Positions 25,093-34,663 of a DNA stretch of 64,000 nt are shown in pieces. Below the pieces are notes generated by a model, which was not told the DNA's origin, did no database searches, and saw only the letters and a program-made list of their open reading frames with translations. The translations under genes and the position numbers were made by a program. Origin of the DNA: Clostridium cibarium. Its GTDB lineage: Bacteria; Bacillota; Clostridia; Clostridiales; Clostridiaceae. The stretch spans positions 1-64,000 of the forward strand of contig NZ_JACSRA010000021.1 in assembly GCF_014836335.1 (NCBI RefSeq). Reading direction: 5' to 3'. How positions within the stretch are numbered: position 1 is the first letter of the stretch; each line of letters opens with the position of its first letter.

Positions 25093-25134
25093 GGAATGTA
25101 GCTAGATTTGTTTTAAAAAATCTAGCTACATTCC
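25093..25134. terminator. Bidirectional terminator
   Basis: 17-bp perfect stem (25093-25109 with 25118-25134) with CTTTATTTTT on the plus side, between the converging pectate lyase and sugar-binding protein genes. Confidence 0.85.
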
Positions 25135-25136
25135 CT

Positions 25137-26420
25137 TTATTTTTGATTTTCCCAGTATTCTTGAATAATATTTAAAAGTTGATTTCTATCAATCTCACTT
25201 GATAAATATTTCCTTAGTGCAACTCCAACATTTTCTGAGTTATTTTCTGGTAAGTAACTATTCATAAGTTCCATTGCTTTTTCCTTTTCTTTATATTTCA
25301 TTATATCATTAGCCAATGGATCTGCTTGCTTAATTTCATTATTAGCAAAGGCAGAAATAATGCCTGATTTATTAACCACGAATTCTTGTCCCTCTTTTGT
25401 GTAAACTACCCAATTTAAAAACTTTTTTGCAGCATCTTGTTGTTCTTTTGAACTGTTACTTTTATCAACAACTATATATTTTGTTACTCCTAATGTAATT
25501 TCATTATTTCCATACTCAGAGCTATCATTACTTATTGGTACAGGAATAAACCCATAATCTTTATTGTCCTTACTGCTATCTAATATTGACTTAGATGCCC
25601 AATTTCCCATATACCAAAATCCAACATCACCTTTTCCTAGTACTTCTGCACATTTATCATATGATGGAGTAAGTGGTTCATCCTTATATATATTATATTT
25701 TTTCATTAAATCAAAGGTATCTAAAAGGCCATTTAATTTAGCATTATCTTTTACATTTAGAGTTCCTTTCTTAACATTTTCAATATATTCAATAATATCA
25801 TTAGTATCTTTTGATTGAGCAGAATAAGCAGTTGATAAAAAATGATCTCCTAATGACCATTTTTCATTAGTTACTATCACACCTTTTTTACCTATAGCTT
25901 CAACCTTTTTAAATGCTTCTTCTAAAGATTTTATTGTATTGATACTACTTACATCAATCCCAGCTTCCTCTATTACCTTTTTATTGTATATAAAACCTAC
26001 ACCCTCTGTAGCAAAAGGAAACCCTATAACTTCACCACTCTCATTTTTTGCAATATTCGATATTCCCCCCGAAACATCTTTTACCCACTCTTCCGATGAT
26101 AAGTCGAGAAGATTATTTTTAATATTTTTTATATGAGTTGGATCCCCTATTGTCATTGTTGGTGCATTTTCATATGAATACATAGACATTAATTTATTAT
26201 AATATGTTTCATTTCGATTGTATTTAACAACCTTTATTTTTATATTAGGATTTTCTTTAGAAAATTCCTTTGTTGCATCTTCTAATGCTACTTGAATTTC
26301 TGGTTTTGAATTCAATATAGAAATATGTACAACTCCAGTATTCTTTTCTTTGTTAGTACATCCAGATAGTATTATTAGAGTAAATATTACTAATAACACA
26401 CTTGATAATTTCTTTTTCAT
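25137..26420 (-). CDS. Sugar-binding lipoprotein (ABC solute-binding family 1)
   Basis: 427 residues from the ATG at 26420 (GGAGG 9 nt upstream). The lipobox 'IILSGC' puts the anchored Cys at residue 21. The body is an extracellular family 1 substrate-binding protein: 'ENPNIKIKVVKYNRNETYYNK', 'PTMTIGDPTHIKN', 'FPFATEGVGFIYNKKV', 'WYMGNWA' (sugar-stacking Trp) and 'ITLGVTKYIVVDKSNSS'. No ABC permeases or ATPase lie nearby. Instead the gene follows a chemoreceptor gene by 50 nt, so it may present a sugar to the receptor for chemotaxis rather than, or as well as, for uptake. Confidence 0.85.
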   Translation of the reverse strand: MKKKLSSVLLVIFTLIILSGCTNKEKNTGVVHISILNSKPEIQVALEDATKEFSKENPNIKIKVVKYNRNETYYNKLMSMYSYENAPTMTIGDPTHIKNIKNNLLDLSSEEWVKDVSGGISNIAKNESGEVIGFPFATEGVGFIYNKKVIEEAGIDVSSINTIKSLEEAFKKVEAIGKKGVIVTNEKWSLGDHFLSTAYSAQSKDTNDIIEYIENVKKGTLNVKDNAKLNGLLDTFDLMKKYNIYKDEPLTPSYDKCAEVLGKGDVGFWYMGNWASKSILDSSKDNKDYGFIPVPISNDSSEYGNNEITLGVTKYIVVDKSNSSKEQQDAAKKFLNWVVYTKEGQEFVVNKSGIISAFANNEIKQADPLANDIMKYKEKEKAMELMNSYLPENNSENVGVALRKYLSSEIDRNQLLNIIQEYWENQK

Positions 26421-26470
26421 TATTTGATCCTCCAAATATTATTATTGTTTCTATAATTGATTCTTTCAAA

Positions 26471-28480
26471 TTAAACAGTAAATTTCTTTATATTAATTTC
26501 TAATTCATCTACTATTTGGTTTATTCCCTCACTTGATTCTCTTAACTTCTTTATCATAGCTATTTGATCTTCAGACGAAGCAGTAACTTCTTCTGTAACA
26601 GCTGCACTTTCCTCTGATACACTTGATAAAGTTTCTACAACCCCTAATAAATCACTTGCAAATTTATTTATATATTCGATTAATTTATTAAAGGATTCTA
26701 CATTTTCTGAGATATTATTATCTGCAACAGCAATTTCAGAAAATATACTTGCAGTCTTTTCAACTATTGATATCTGTAACTTCATACTGTCTGACATGGA
26801 ATTCATTAATTTTGTAGTATTATCTGCTTTACTTCTTATGTCCTTAAGTATAAGTGAAATTTGTTCAGTGGAATCATGTGATTCTTTAGCTAGCTTTCCG
26901 ATTTCTTCTGCTACAACTGCAAATCCTAGTCCACTTTCTCCTGCTTTTGCAGCTTCAATAGACGCATTTAATGCCAATAAATTAGTCTGATCTGATACAT
27001 TTCTAATAGCTTCTATAATATTATCTATATTTCCTACTGATTTCTCTAATTCTTCTACTTCTTTTACAGTATCTTGAACTAATGAATTTTGATTACCTGT
27101 ATTGTGTTTTAAATTATCTACACCATTTTCCCCGTTAGATATAGCTACTTTAGAATTATCCAAACAGCTATTAATGTGAATAATCTTACCATTTAATTCA
27201 CCCATCTTGTCTTCTAGCTCCATAACACTGCTTAGCACTCCCCCAGTTTTTTCTGCCTGTGACACAGAGCCACCTGCAATCTCATTCATAGCTCTTGAAA
27301 CTTCTTTACTAGATTCTTCAACTGAAGTTGATATATTATTTAAATTATCTGAAGCTTTTTTCAAATAATCATTCTTAGCATATATGTCACTTGTCAATGA
27401 TTTTAAAGAACTTACCATTTCATTAAAGTCATTACCTATATCTATAATTTCTTTAGCACCATAAACATTTGAAGTTACTGTTAAATCCCCATTTGCAACT
27501 TTTTTAGTTAAATTAGCTAACTTTTCAATTGGAGTTACAAGTCTCTTTTGACGATTCCAAGCTATAGCTATAATGATTAAAATCAGTACTCCCAAAAGTG
27601 GAATAGATACCTTTAATACTTCTGTAAATCCTTCATATAGCTCACTAGTATGTATTGTAGTAATTGAACCCCAGCCTAAGGATGGAATATAGTTATAAAC
27701 ACCAATCTCTTCTTGTCCCTCTACATTAAAACTCGAGCTATTCATATTACCATTTAACGCATATTTAATTGAATTAGATAATTCTTTCGAATTATAATTA
27801 TTAATGTTTTCTTTCATTATTTTTTCTTTATCAGGATGGAATGTAATATCTCCTTTTTTATTAAATGTATATACAGTTCCACTTTTTGCAAAAAACACAT
27901 TGCCTATAATTGAATCCATACTTGATGCTTTTACTTGATTTATAATGCATCCCGTTACTTGTCCATCTTTCTTCACTGGCGCTGCAAACACAATAAAAGA
28001 ATCTGCGGAATCGCTTTCAATTAAAACATCACTTATATATGTATATCCTTTCATTACTTCACTAAAATATTGTTCCTTTTTAATATTTAAGTTTTTTGAT
28101 CCTAATCCGTCAACAAGCACATTACCTTCTTTATCTGAAAACAATATATTTTTTATGCTGCTATCCTGTGCTAATTTAGATTTTAATTCTGTTTGAATAT
28201 CCTTCAAATTATTACTAGCTACTATTTGTGAACTAGAAATTTCTTCGACTAATAATATATTACTATCTCCCCATTTATCTATATTTTCAGTTGCCATACT
28301 AGAAATTTGCTTCATAGAATTTATTTGATTAGTGTAGATTGAATTCTTAATTAATATGAAAAATATGCAAGTAAATATAGCTAATGGAATAATCCCTATT
28401 AGCAAAAATACACTTAAAAATTCTTGCTTTAAACTTATGACTCTATTTTTTCTCTTTATACCTTTAAATAATTTCTTCAT
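26471..28480 (-). CDS. Methyl-accepting chemotaxis protein with dCache sensor
   Basis: 669 residues. Transmembrane helix 1 is about residues 25-47, then an extracellular region of about 240 residues with the double-Cache pattern ('[20 protein letters not shown]' and '[17 protein letters not shown]'), transmembrane helix 2 at about 288-308, a HAMP domain ('[19 protein letters not shown]') and the cytoplasmic signalling coiled coil. Its conserved tip reads '[20 protein letters not shown]' followed by '[15 protein letters not shown]'. It senses a ligand, directly or through the sugar-binding lipoprotein encoded downstream, and controls CheA. Ribosome site AAGGAG. A SigD-type promoter is at 28566-28592. 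Confidence 0.9.
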   Translation of the reverse strand: MKKLFKGIKRKNRVISLKQEFLSVFLLIGIIPLAIFTCIFFILIKNSIYTNQINSMKQISSMATENIDKWGDSNILLVEEISSSQIVASNNLKDIQTELKSKLAQDSSIKNILFSDKEGNVLVDGLGSKNLNIKKEQYFSEVMKGYTYISDVLIESDSADSFIVFAAPVKKDGQVTGCIINQVKASSMDSIIGNVFFAKSGTVYTFNKKGDITFHPDKEKIMKENINNYNSKELSNSIKYALNGNMNSSSFNVEGQEEIGVYNYIPSLGWGSITTIHTSELYEGFTEVLKVSIPLLGVLILIIIAIAWNRQKRLVTPIEKLANLTKKVANGDLTVTSNVYGAKEIIDIGNDFNEMVSSLKSLTSDIYAKNDYLKKASDNLNNISTSVEESSKEVSRAMNEIAGGSVSQAEKTGGVLSSVMELEDKMGELNGKIIHINSCLDNSKVAISNGENGVDNLKHNTGNQNSLVQDTVKEVEELEKSVGNIDNIIEAIRNVSDQTNLLALNASIEAAKAGESGLGFAVVAEEIGKLAKESHDSTEQISLILKDIRSKADNTTKLMNSMSDSMKLQISIVEKTASIFSEIAVADNNISENVESFNKLIEYINKFASDLLGVVETLSSVSEESAAVTEEVTASSEDQIAMIKKLRESSEGINQIVDELEINIKKFTV

Positions 28481-28565
28481 ATCTTTCTCCTTCTAAAAGA
28501 TTATATTTTTGTAAGTTTATTTTTTTATGCTAGTCTAACTAATTCAATAATTATTAACACTTTTA

Positions 28566-28592
28566 TTTTCGACATTTTTTTCACATACTTTA
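28566..28592 (-). promoter_or_regulatory. Candidate SigD (sigma-28) promoter of the chemoreceptor
   Basis: Minus strand TAAA (28589-28592), 15-bp spacer, GTCGAAAA (28566-28573), against the motility consensus TAAA-N15-GCCGATAA. It fits a chemotaxis gene and is about 85 nt upstream of its start. Confidence 0.55.
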
Positions 28593-28830
28593 GTTTCTAA
28601 ACTGATTCTTTTCAATTTTTAGAATAAATTTTATTTTCATAATATTTTTGTTAAAACGTACTTTAGTAGCATATTAAAGCCATTGTTTTAATGATTATTA
28701 AATGAATTTCAATCTCCACCCAAACATCCTCTTCTTTTGAAAAAAATAGAAATAAAAAAGGAATTTTGAACTCAACGTGTAAATTAATATATAGATAAAT
28801 GAAGTTTTACATTATATAAAGGAGTTTTAT

Positions 28831-29346
28831 ATGAATAAAAGGAAGATTACTATCTTAGCTTTGATTTTAAGCATTTTACTAAATTTATTTTTTGCTATAT
28901 ATATTTACAATAAAGGTAGCGAAAAAAGCTTATCTAAAATATCTCTAGATAAATTATCAGATTCTGATAAAGAAAACGTAATAGGAGATCTATACTCTGT
29001 TGAAGATATTAGTGAGGATAGAAAAGAAGAAATTGCTAAAAACTTGTTTGAAGAACATCTAAACAAAATATCAACTGATTGGCAGAATGTTAAAGATAAA
29101 AACTTGAATAGAAAGCCATTACCAACATTTACAGACTATAGAATTACTAATGCCCACTTTATTAAAGAAAGCGGTAATAAATTTACTGTTGATATTACCT
29201 ATGATATTCAGTATACAGAAGAAGGTAAATCATGGCTTGCTGGTTATGGTGATATATCCGATAACAACTGGATTTTAAAGAAAGGTAACGTTGTTGATGT
29301 GATAAAATATAAAGATAAATACCTACTTGTAGATGTTTATCAATAG
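28831..29346 (+). CDS. Membrane-anchored protein of unknown function
   Basis: 171 residues: one N-terminal membrane helix (about residues 7-26) and then an extracytoplasmic, charged domain with 'LPTFTDYRITNAHFIKESGN' and 'FTVDITYDIQYTEEGKSWLAGYG', a cystatin-like alternating strand pattern. AAAGGAG is at a good distance from the ATG. I do not recognise the family. It stands alone between the chemoreceptor and a MerR gene, with its own terminator at 29368-29394. Confidence 0.6.
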   Translation: MNKRKITILALILSILLNLFFAIYIYNKGSEKSLSKISLDKLSDSDKENVIGDLYSVEDISEDRKEEIAKNLFEEHLNKISTDWQNVKDKNLNRKPLPTFTDYRITNAHFIKESGNKFTVDITYDIQYTEEGKSWLAGYGDISDNNWILKKGNVVDVIKYKDKYLLVDVYQ

Positions 29347-29367
29347 CATTTCTTTAAAAATAACTTT

Positions 29368-29394
29368 AAGCCAATGATTTCAAATCATTGGCTT
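29368..29394. terminator. Bidirectional terminator
   Basis: 13-bp perfect complementary arms (29368-29380 and 29382-29394), between the converging membrane protein and MerR genes. Confidence 0.75.
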
Positions 29395-29431
29395 CATTAA
29401 TTATATGGTACTAATTTAAAAATCTACATCT

Positions 29432-30349
29432 TTAAATTCTTACTATCCTCATATTGTCATCATACTTAATACCAAGCTCTTTCATCATAAGCTCATTTAA
29501 CTCTGTAATTTTTTCATGATATTCTCTATACTCTGAACTTAGTATCTTCATATTAGGTATGAAAATGTCATAATATCCACTGCTCGTAAAAAATTCATTA
29601 AGATGCTTTTTAAAATTATTAATTGGATTCATTATTTTTATTAGGGATTCATCATTTTGCTTTTCTATATTATCTAATATTTTTCTCTTATATTCTTCTA
29701 AAGCCTCACCCTTAGCCTCTAGCATATTATTTATTTCATTTCTTGTCCTCTCAGATATTCTCTTATACATTTCATCACTCATATCTTTATATCCAAACTC
29801 AATAATTCTAGGTATTTTTATTTCTGGTACATTATCTAAAAATTCAACTATTTCAACCCATGCTTTATATTTTTCTACTGTGTCTAATGGCTCATTTAGG
29901 TATGGTGCAAAATGATATGCTAGGTATTTTCCTATTCCACTTGGAAATGCTCTAACTAATTCTCTTCTTATAAAATTTCCATTATTTTTTTCAACTTCTA
30001 TAATTTCTTCATTTAATTCCTTTATAGATTTCATAGAAAAATTATCACTTATTATTTTCTCCAAGTATTTCTCTTGTATCTTTAATTCTATCTCTTTCTC
30101 ATGTTTCTCTTTTATAAGTTTACTAACTTCTTTCTCCTTATCTTTACTGTTAACTATTTTCTTAATATCCTTAATTGATATATCTAGCTTTCTATATAAA
30201 GAAATTTCATTTAATAATGCTATATCCTCATCTGAATATTCTCTATATCCATTACTACTCTTTTTGGGTTTTATTAACCCTTTTTTCTCATAATAAGAAA
30301 TAGCTTTCTTTGTTAATTCAGTTAATTTTGAGACTTCATTTATTAGCAT
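29432..30349 (-). CDS. MerR family transcriptional regulator with long effector domain
   Basis: 305 residues. The N-terminal winged helix is 'LTELTKKAISYYEKKGLIKP' and 'NGYREYSDEDIALLNEISLYRKL' (residues about 7-54), followed by the dimer coiled coil ('KEVSKLIKEKHEKEIELKI'). The C-terminal 200 residues form an effector region without any Cys pattern for metals, so a drug or small-molecule ligand is more likely. It is divergent from the GerMN-LysM gene. The 150-bp gap may hold its operator, but I see no convincing 19- or 20-bp spaced MerR promoter. Confidence 0.8.
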   Translation of the reverse strand: MLINEVSKLTELTKKAISYYEKKGLIKPKKSSNGYREYSDEDIALLNEISLYRKLDISIKDIKKIVNSKDKEKEVSKLIKEKHEKEIELKIQEKYLEKIISDNFSMKSIKELNEEIIEVEKNNGNFIRRELVRAFPSGIGKYLAYHFAPYLNEPLDTVEKYKAWVEIVEFLDNVPEIKIPRIIEFGYKDMSDEMYKRISERTRNEINNMLEAKGEALEEYKRKILDNIEKQNDESLIKIMNPINNFKKHLNEFFTSSGYYDIFIPNMKILSSEYREYHEKITELNELMMKELGIKYDDNMRIVRI

Positions 30350-30443
30350 GCACTCACCTCCACTTTATATGTTAATCTATCCCCTAAGGTATCAGTCAAT
30401 AAAAACTTATAAAATTTTAATGCGTCAACTGCACTTCTTCAAT

Positions 30444-30452
30444 CATATAATA
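30444..30452 (+). promoter_or_regulatory. Possible mother-cell (SigE/SigK type) -10 box
   Basis: CATATAATA fits the C-A-T-A-n-n-n-T-A sporulation -10 pattern and lies about 50 nt before the GerMN-LysM gene. No clear -35 partner. Confidence 0.3.
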
Positions 30453-30502
30453 TATTACACAATATTATTATAGTAAAATAAAAAAATTATGAGGTGATCT
30501 AA

Positions 30503-31750
30503 TTGTCTTTAGCTCAAGATTATTTCCCAATAACTTCAAACTCAGAATATATCTACGAAGGTCTTGGAAATGAATTTGCAAGTTTTACTAACTTTACTGA
30601 TTACACTACTAATAATAAAGAGCAACTTAGAACAAACAATGGTGGAACTGAAATAGTAAGAGTATATGAATATACCACTGAAGGGGTTAAATTAGTTTTC
30701 TCACAAGGTGAGACTTATTACCGTGAAAACTTTTTAAATAAAACTCCTAATAAAAATGAATATATTATATTAAATCCAATATCAGTTGGCAATACCTGGA
30801 CATTACCTGATGGAGGTATAAGGACTATAACTCACATTAATATATCAATTCAAACTCCTTATATAAACATTCCTTCTGCTATAGAAATTACTACTATTAA
30901 TGGACAAAACAAAACTATAGATTATTATGTAGAAGGAATTGGATTAATTAAAACTAACTTCTATTCTAATAATACTTTTCTAGTTTCTTCTTCATTAAAA
31001 GAAATTAGAAACTCTACTCCTTTAACTCAAACAATAAGGTTTTTCTATCCTGATAATAATACTACTAATGCTTGGTATGTGGATAAAAATATTAATTTCT
31101 TCACTAATGATTTAACTAAGGTAAAATTTCAAAATGAATTTAAAAATCCACCTAACTGCTTTGCTCCTTGCATAGGCCCTAATACAACTATCAATTATCT
31201 TTACTATAATGCAACTGATGATATGGTTCATGTAGATTTTTCAGCTAACTTTGTTAGCGACTTAAATGCTGGATCTAGCTATGAGTTATTAAGCTTACTT
31301 TCAATAACAAATGCTATAGGAAGATATTATAATAAAAACAAGGTATATATCACACTAGCTGGTAATCCTTACAGCTCTGGTCATATAGAGAAACAACCTG
31401 GCGAGCCATTTTTAACTAATTTTTCTAATATAAATGAATATACAGGTTATTCTTGCACTACTAAATTCTATTATACTGTAAAGGAAGGTGACACTCTTAG
31501 CGAGATTGCCTATAGTTTTGGTACAACCTATCAAGAATTAGCTGCAATTAATAATATTCCTAATCCTGATCTTATTTACGATGGCCAAGTTCTATTAATT
31601 TATTTTAATGGAACCTATATTGTGCGTGACGGAGATACCCTTAGTGAAATTGCTGAAATGTTTGGCACAACCTATCAAGAACTTGCTAGAATCAATAATA
31701 TTCCTGATCCTGACGTCATTTATGTTGGGCAGGTACTAGTAATAGCATAA
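30503..31750 (+). CDS. GerMN-domain protein with two C-terminal LysM repeats
   Basis: 415 residues, TTG start at 30503 with GAGGTGATC just upstream and no signal peptide. Residues about 170-300 form a GerMN (spore germination GerM-like) domain: 'TIRFFYPDNNTTNAWYVDK' and 'FVSDLNAGSSYELLSLLSI', ending 'VYITLAGNPYSSGHI'. Residues about 325-415 are two LysM modules ('YTVKEGDTLSEIAYSFGTT' and 'YIVRDGDTLSEIAEMFGTT'), which bind peptidoglycan or cortex. Cytoplasmic synthesis plus LysM without a signal peptide fits a spore cortex- or coat-layer protein of the SafA kind made in the mother cell. The N-terminal 160 residues are beta-rich and not recognised. Confidence 0.75.
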   Translation: MSLAQDYFPITSNSEYIYEGLGNEFASFTNFTDYTTNNKEQLRTNNGGTEIVRVYEYTTEGVKLVFSQGETYYRENFLNKTPNKNEYIILNPISVGNTWTLPDGGIRTITHINISIQTPYINIPSAIEITTINGQNKTIDYYVEGIGLIKTNFYSNNTFLVSSSLKEIRNSTPLTQTIRFFYPDNNTTNAWYVDKNINFFTNDLTKVKFQNEFKNPPNCFAPCIGPNTTINYLYYNATDDMVHVDFSANFVSDLNAGSSYELLSLLSITNAIGRYYNKNKVYITLAGNPYSSGHIEKQPGEPFLTNFSNINEYTGYSCTTKFYYTVKEGDTLSEIAYSFGTTYQELAAINNIPNPDLIYDGQVLLIYFNGTYIVRDGDTLSEIAEMFGTTYQELARINNIPDPDVIYVGQVLVIA

Positions 31751-31757
31751 TCTATAA

Positions 31758-31796
31758 AGGATATGGCTAGGTTTTAAAGAAAACCTACCATATCCT
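31758..31796. terminator. Bidirectional terminator
   Basis: 17-bp stem with one bulged C (31758-31775 with 31780-31796), between the converging GerMN-LysM and mannanase genes. Confidence 0.8.
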
Positions 31797-31819
31797 ATTA
31801 AATAATTATGTTTTTAATT

Positions 31820-33232
31820 TTAATATGCTAATTTTGATGTCTTTTGAATTCCATGTTCACTAAAGAATACATATTTGCCCCAACTAGTTAAGTTGTTTCC
31901 TTCCCAGTCATTTGATAAATCAAGAGTTACATCTTGTCCTCCATTCCCTTTCCATGACCAAGCTACTGTTCCAACTTTCTTTTCATCACTATAATTTACT
32001 ATTGTTGCCTCATCTACATCTCCACCATTTTGGTAATCACCAAATTCACCAATAACTGTACAAACGCCTTTTTCAAGCATTCTGTCTATATTGCTCTTTA
32101 CTACAGTTGAATTGGCACCTGCTACTGAATACATATGAATTGAGAACATAATATTGCCAGTCACATCTGCATTTTTTACTGCTGTACAGTTTGATATAAG
32201 AGAAGAAGTTTCTTGACCATATCCTGCTGCGTCAACCATTATTGCATTTTCAATTCCTGCACTTCTCATCTTTTTAATTGCTGTGCAGTAAGTATTTGTC
32301 CAAACATCACCTTTATTCCATGTTCCAAGCCATTCATTAGCGACATTTACAATAACATAATCTTTATTGGCATTTAAAACATCCTTTAAGGCTATCCAAT
32401 AATTAACTGCTGTATATAATCTTTGAGGATCGTCAAAGCCTGTATGATCATGTACTTCAAGGATACAAACTAATCCTTTTTCTCTGCACCAAGAAATAAT
32501 ATTATTAACTTCTTCAGCAGTAGTTTTATTCCATTGTGTTCCATCAGCTAACACTACCCTTACAGTATTTGCTCCAAGTCTTGCTACAGCATCAATTGAT
32601 GTTTTTGTCTCTGAAGTATACCATGCATGTGCAATGTTCACACCTCTCATTACAAATTCATTTCCTTTTCCATCGTATAGCTTATTGCCTTTTACATTAA
32701 ACCCACCTTTTGATACAGGATCTGTAGGTTGCATTATATCATCAACTTTTTCTATTAATACATAATCTAGAGCTACATATCCCCAATCACTGGATACTCC
32801 AAATTTATGCTGTCCCTTTGAAAGAGTGTATTCATTAGTAGTTTTATTCCAACTACCTGCATTAGTACAAAGCTTACCAGCTGGATCCTTATCTAAATAA
32901 AGCCAATTCTCTTTATATTGGTCTGAATTAGTAACTATAGTTATTTTATAATTTCCATCACTAGGAACAGTAAAATTAACATCTGCCCAACCTGATACAA
33001 GGTATACAAATCCATTTCCAGAATACCCATTAAAAAGATCTTTTCTTATAGCATTACCTCTACCTAAAGAAAAATGCCTGGCAGATTCAAATTCAACTAC
33101 TTTCTTAAATGAATTTGTATCATTCACCATATAAGAATCCAATGCCCAAGTATTAGTATTACAGTTAACAAGAATTAAAATTATTGCAATAAACGCTGCA
33201 ACCCACCTACAAGATTTTCTTAGTTTTTTCAT
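31820..33232 (-). CDS. Secreted GH5 beta-mannanase with N-terminal CBM35-like module
   Basis: 470 residues. Signal peptide to about residue 30, then a beta-sandwich carbohydrate-binding module of the CBM35/CBM6 type (about 40-162; 'VVEFESARHFSLGRGNA' and 'KFGVSSDWGYVALDYVLIEK'), then a GH5 catalytic domain of the bacterial mannanase subfamily (about 178-460). The acid/base is E300 in 'NVANEWLG' and the nucleophile E396 in 'VIGEFGDY', with 'RVVLADGTQW' and 'CILEVHDHTG' in between. It hydrolyses beta-1,4-mannan outside the cell. Strong ribosome site region, monocistronic, with a terminator toward the GerMN gene. Confidence 0.85.
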   Translation of the reverse strand: MKKLRKSCRWVAAFIAIILILVNCNTNTWALDSYMVNDTNSFKKVVEFESARHFSLGRGNAIRKDLFNGYSGNGFVYLVSGWADVNFTVPSDGNYKITIVTNSDQYKENWLYLDKDPAGKLCTNAGSWNKTTNEYTLSKGQHKFGVSSDWGYVALDYVLIEKVDDIMQPTDPVSKGGFNVKGNKLYDGKGNEFVMRGVNIAHAWYTSETKTSIDAVARLGANTVRVVLADGTQWNKTTAEEVNNIISWCREKGLVCILEVHDHTGFDDPQRLYTAVNYWIALKDVLNANKDYVIVNVANEWLGTWNKGDVWTNTYCTAIKKMRSAGIENAIMVDAAGYGQETSSLISNCTAVKNADVTGNIMFSIHMYSVAGANSTVVKSNIDRMLEKGVCTVIGEFGDYQNGGDVDEATIVNYSDEKKVGTVAWSWKGNGGQDVTLDLSNDWEGNNLTSWGKYVFFSEHGIQKTSKLAY

Positions 33233-33310
33233 TTTTATACCCCCATTTTCTAATTTCTTCTTTATTATTCTATCAAAATTATTCTATTAAAGATATATCT
33301 TTTAAAAATA

Positions 33311-33353
33311 AAGCCTATATCTTAAATCGTTACACAAAATAAGATATAGGCTT
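33311..33353 (-). terminator. Terminator of the LytTR/LiaF-like operon
   Basis: 14-bp perfect stem (33311-33324 with 33340-33353), followed on the minus strand by TATTTTTAAA. Confidence 0.8.
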
Positions 33354-33371
33354 CTCTTTAATTATAATAAA

Positions 33372-34070
33372 TTAGATATAAATTATTTCTACTCCTGCAA
33401 AGGAAATATCACCAACTAATGTTAAAGTATTTTCTGTTTGCCTGTCATTTTTATTTTTTTCACTAATACCACCTAAAAACACATGAGTTCTATCATCTAT
33501 ATTCCAAGATCTTGGTACAAATAATTCTATTCCTGAAAAAGAAGCATTAATATTAACTACAGCCTTCCCATTAGCCATAGTTGCATTATCAAAATACACC
33601 TTCAAAGCTCCAAAAGAACACTCTAAATCAGCTTGCTCAAAATTATCTGAATTTATATATTTTATGCTATCACCAAAGGAACTTTTGCATCTAACATGGC
33701 TATCATCTTCTACATCAATCTTTTCAAACTTATAATCTTCAGAATTATATTTTGTATGAATCCATTTATGATGTCTGTTAAAAATCATTGATAGCCCTAT
33801 ACTACCAAACAATGCTGCTATAAGCACAGTCCAAGGAGTAATACCGGTAATCCCTAATTCATTATCATACATTATACAAATAAATGCCAAAGGGAATAAA
33901 ACACCTGGAAAATTAAGTCTTAGCAAACTTTTTATTATAACTAATACTAAAAAAACTGTGAACAATAAACTAAATACATTTACATCTGGGAAGTATCCTA
34001 GCCTATTTATAACTAAGAAAACCCCTAGCAATATAAAACCTATCCCCCAAAAAATCCTATCTTTTTTCAT
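33372..34070 (-). CDS. LiaF-like membrane protein, partner of LytTR regulator
   Basis: 232 residues. Four closely spaced N-terminal membrane helices (about residues 6-95, beginning 'FWGIGFILLGVFLVINRLGY') form a LiaF-type transmembrane unit (DUF5668-like). The C-terminal part, 'DSHVRCKSSFGDSIKYIN' to 'LVGDISFAGVEIIYI', has the repetitive 'FG-x-x-x-(I/V)-x' strands of the LiaF C-terminal domain. The start lies 1 nt past the LytTR stop, so the two are translationally coupled. In LytTR regulatory systems a membrane protein in this position inhibits the DNA-binding partner, and I infer that role here. Confidence 0.75.
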   Translation of the reverse strand: MKKDRIFWGIGFILLGVFLVINRLGYFPDVNVFSLLFTVFLVLVIIKSLLRLNFPGVLFPLAFICIMYDNELGITGITPWTVLIAALFGSIGLSMIFNRHHKWIHTKYNSEDYKFEKIDVEDDSHVRCKSSFGDSIKYINSDNFEQADLECSFGALKVYFDNATMANGKAVVNINASFSGIELFVPRSWNIDDRTHVFLGGISEKNKNDRQTENTLTLVGDISFAGVEIIYI

Positions 34071-34071
34071 A

Positions 34072-34527
34072 TCATTTCCTCTTTTCTAATAACTTGATTT
34101 TTAATGGTTTATAATAATATCTTGAAACATATACCTGTTTATGAGTATTTTGAAATTCCACTTTACTTGATGATGATATGCTTCGTGTTATGGAGTAAAT
34201 ATGATTAGTATTTAAAATTGTTGATTTTGAAACTCTCATAAAGTATCCTGGTAAAAACTCTTCAAGTTCATAAAGTTTATATTTTACATTATAAATATTA
34301 TCTATGGTATGCGCGCAAATCCCATTTTCATCAGTTTCAAAAAACAACACTTCTTGTAATGAAAGATAATATTCAGTATCTCCTCTGTAAAAAGTTATAT
34401 TTTTCTTTTTTGACAACATATCCTCAAGAAAAACTTGAATATTTTTGACTTCTTCACTTAATTCATTACATCTAATAATAACTTCATCTTCTTCAATTTT
34501 AGTATCTAATTCAATTCGTATTTTCAT
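34072..34527 (-). CDS. LytTR-family DNA-binding regulator
   Basis: 151 residues from the ATG at 34527 (GGGGAGTG 5 nt upstream). The C-terminal 100 residues are a LytTR domain: 'YLSLQEVLFFETDENGICAH', 'YKLYELEEFLPGYFMRVSKS' and 'TILNTNHIYSI', ending 'VYVSRYYYKPLKIKL'. There is no receiver domain, which is typical of stand-alone LytTR regulators held by a membrane inhibitor. Upstream (34588-34617) a 9-bp direct repeat spaced by 12 bp fits the LytTR operator geometry, so autoregulation is likely. Confidence 0.85.
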   Translation of the reverse strand: MKIRIELDTKIEEDEVIIRCNELSEEVKNIQVFLEDMLSKKKNITFYRGDTEYYLSLQEVLFFETDENGICAHTIDNIYNVKYKLYELEEFLPGYFMRVSKSTILNTNHIYSITRSISSSSKVEFQNTHKQVYVSRYYYKPLKIKLLEKRK

Positions 34528-34587
34528 ATTTTCACTCCCCACATTTTTATTATATTAACTGCTTTTCCCATTGTCTATATGTTATAG

Positions 34588-34617
34588 GTAAGTGGTTAGT
34601 TATTCATAGTAAGTGGT
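34588..34617 (-). promoter_or_regulatory. LytTR operator: 9-bp direct repeat, 12-bp spacer
   Basis: Identical 9-mers at 34588-34596 and 34609-34617 (ACCACTTAC on the minus strand), 21 bp centre to centre. This is the direct-repeat spacing of LytTR regulators such as HdrR/BrsR. The gene starts about 60 nt downstream. Confidence 0.65.
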
Positions 34618-34663
34618 ATATTTTTAATACATATATTACAACCCTTTAAACTGTCACTTAATA

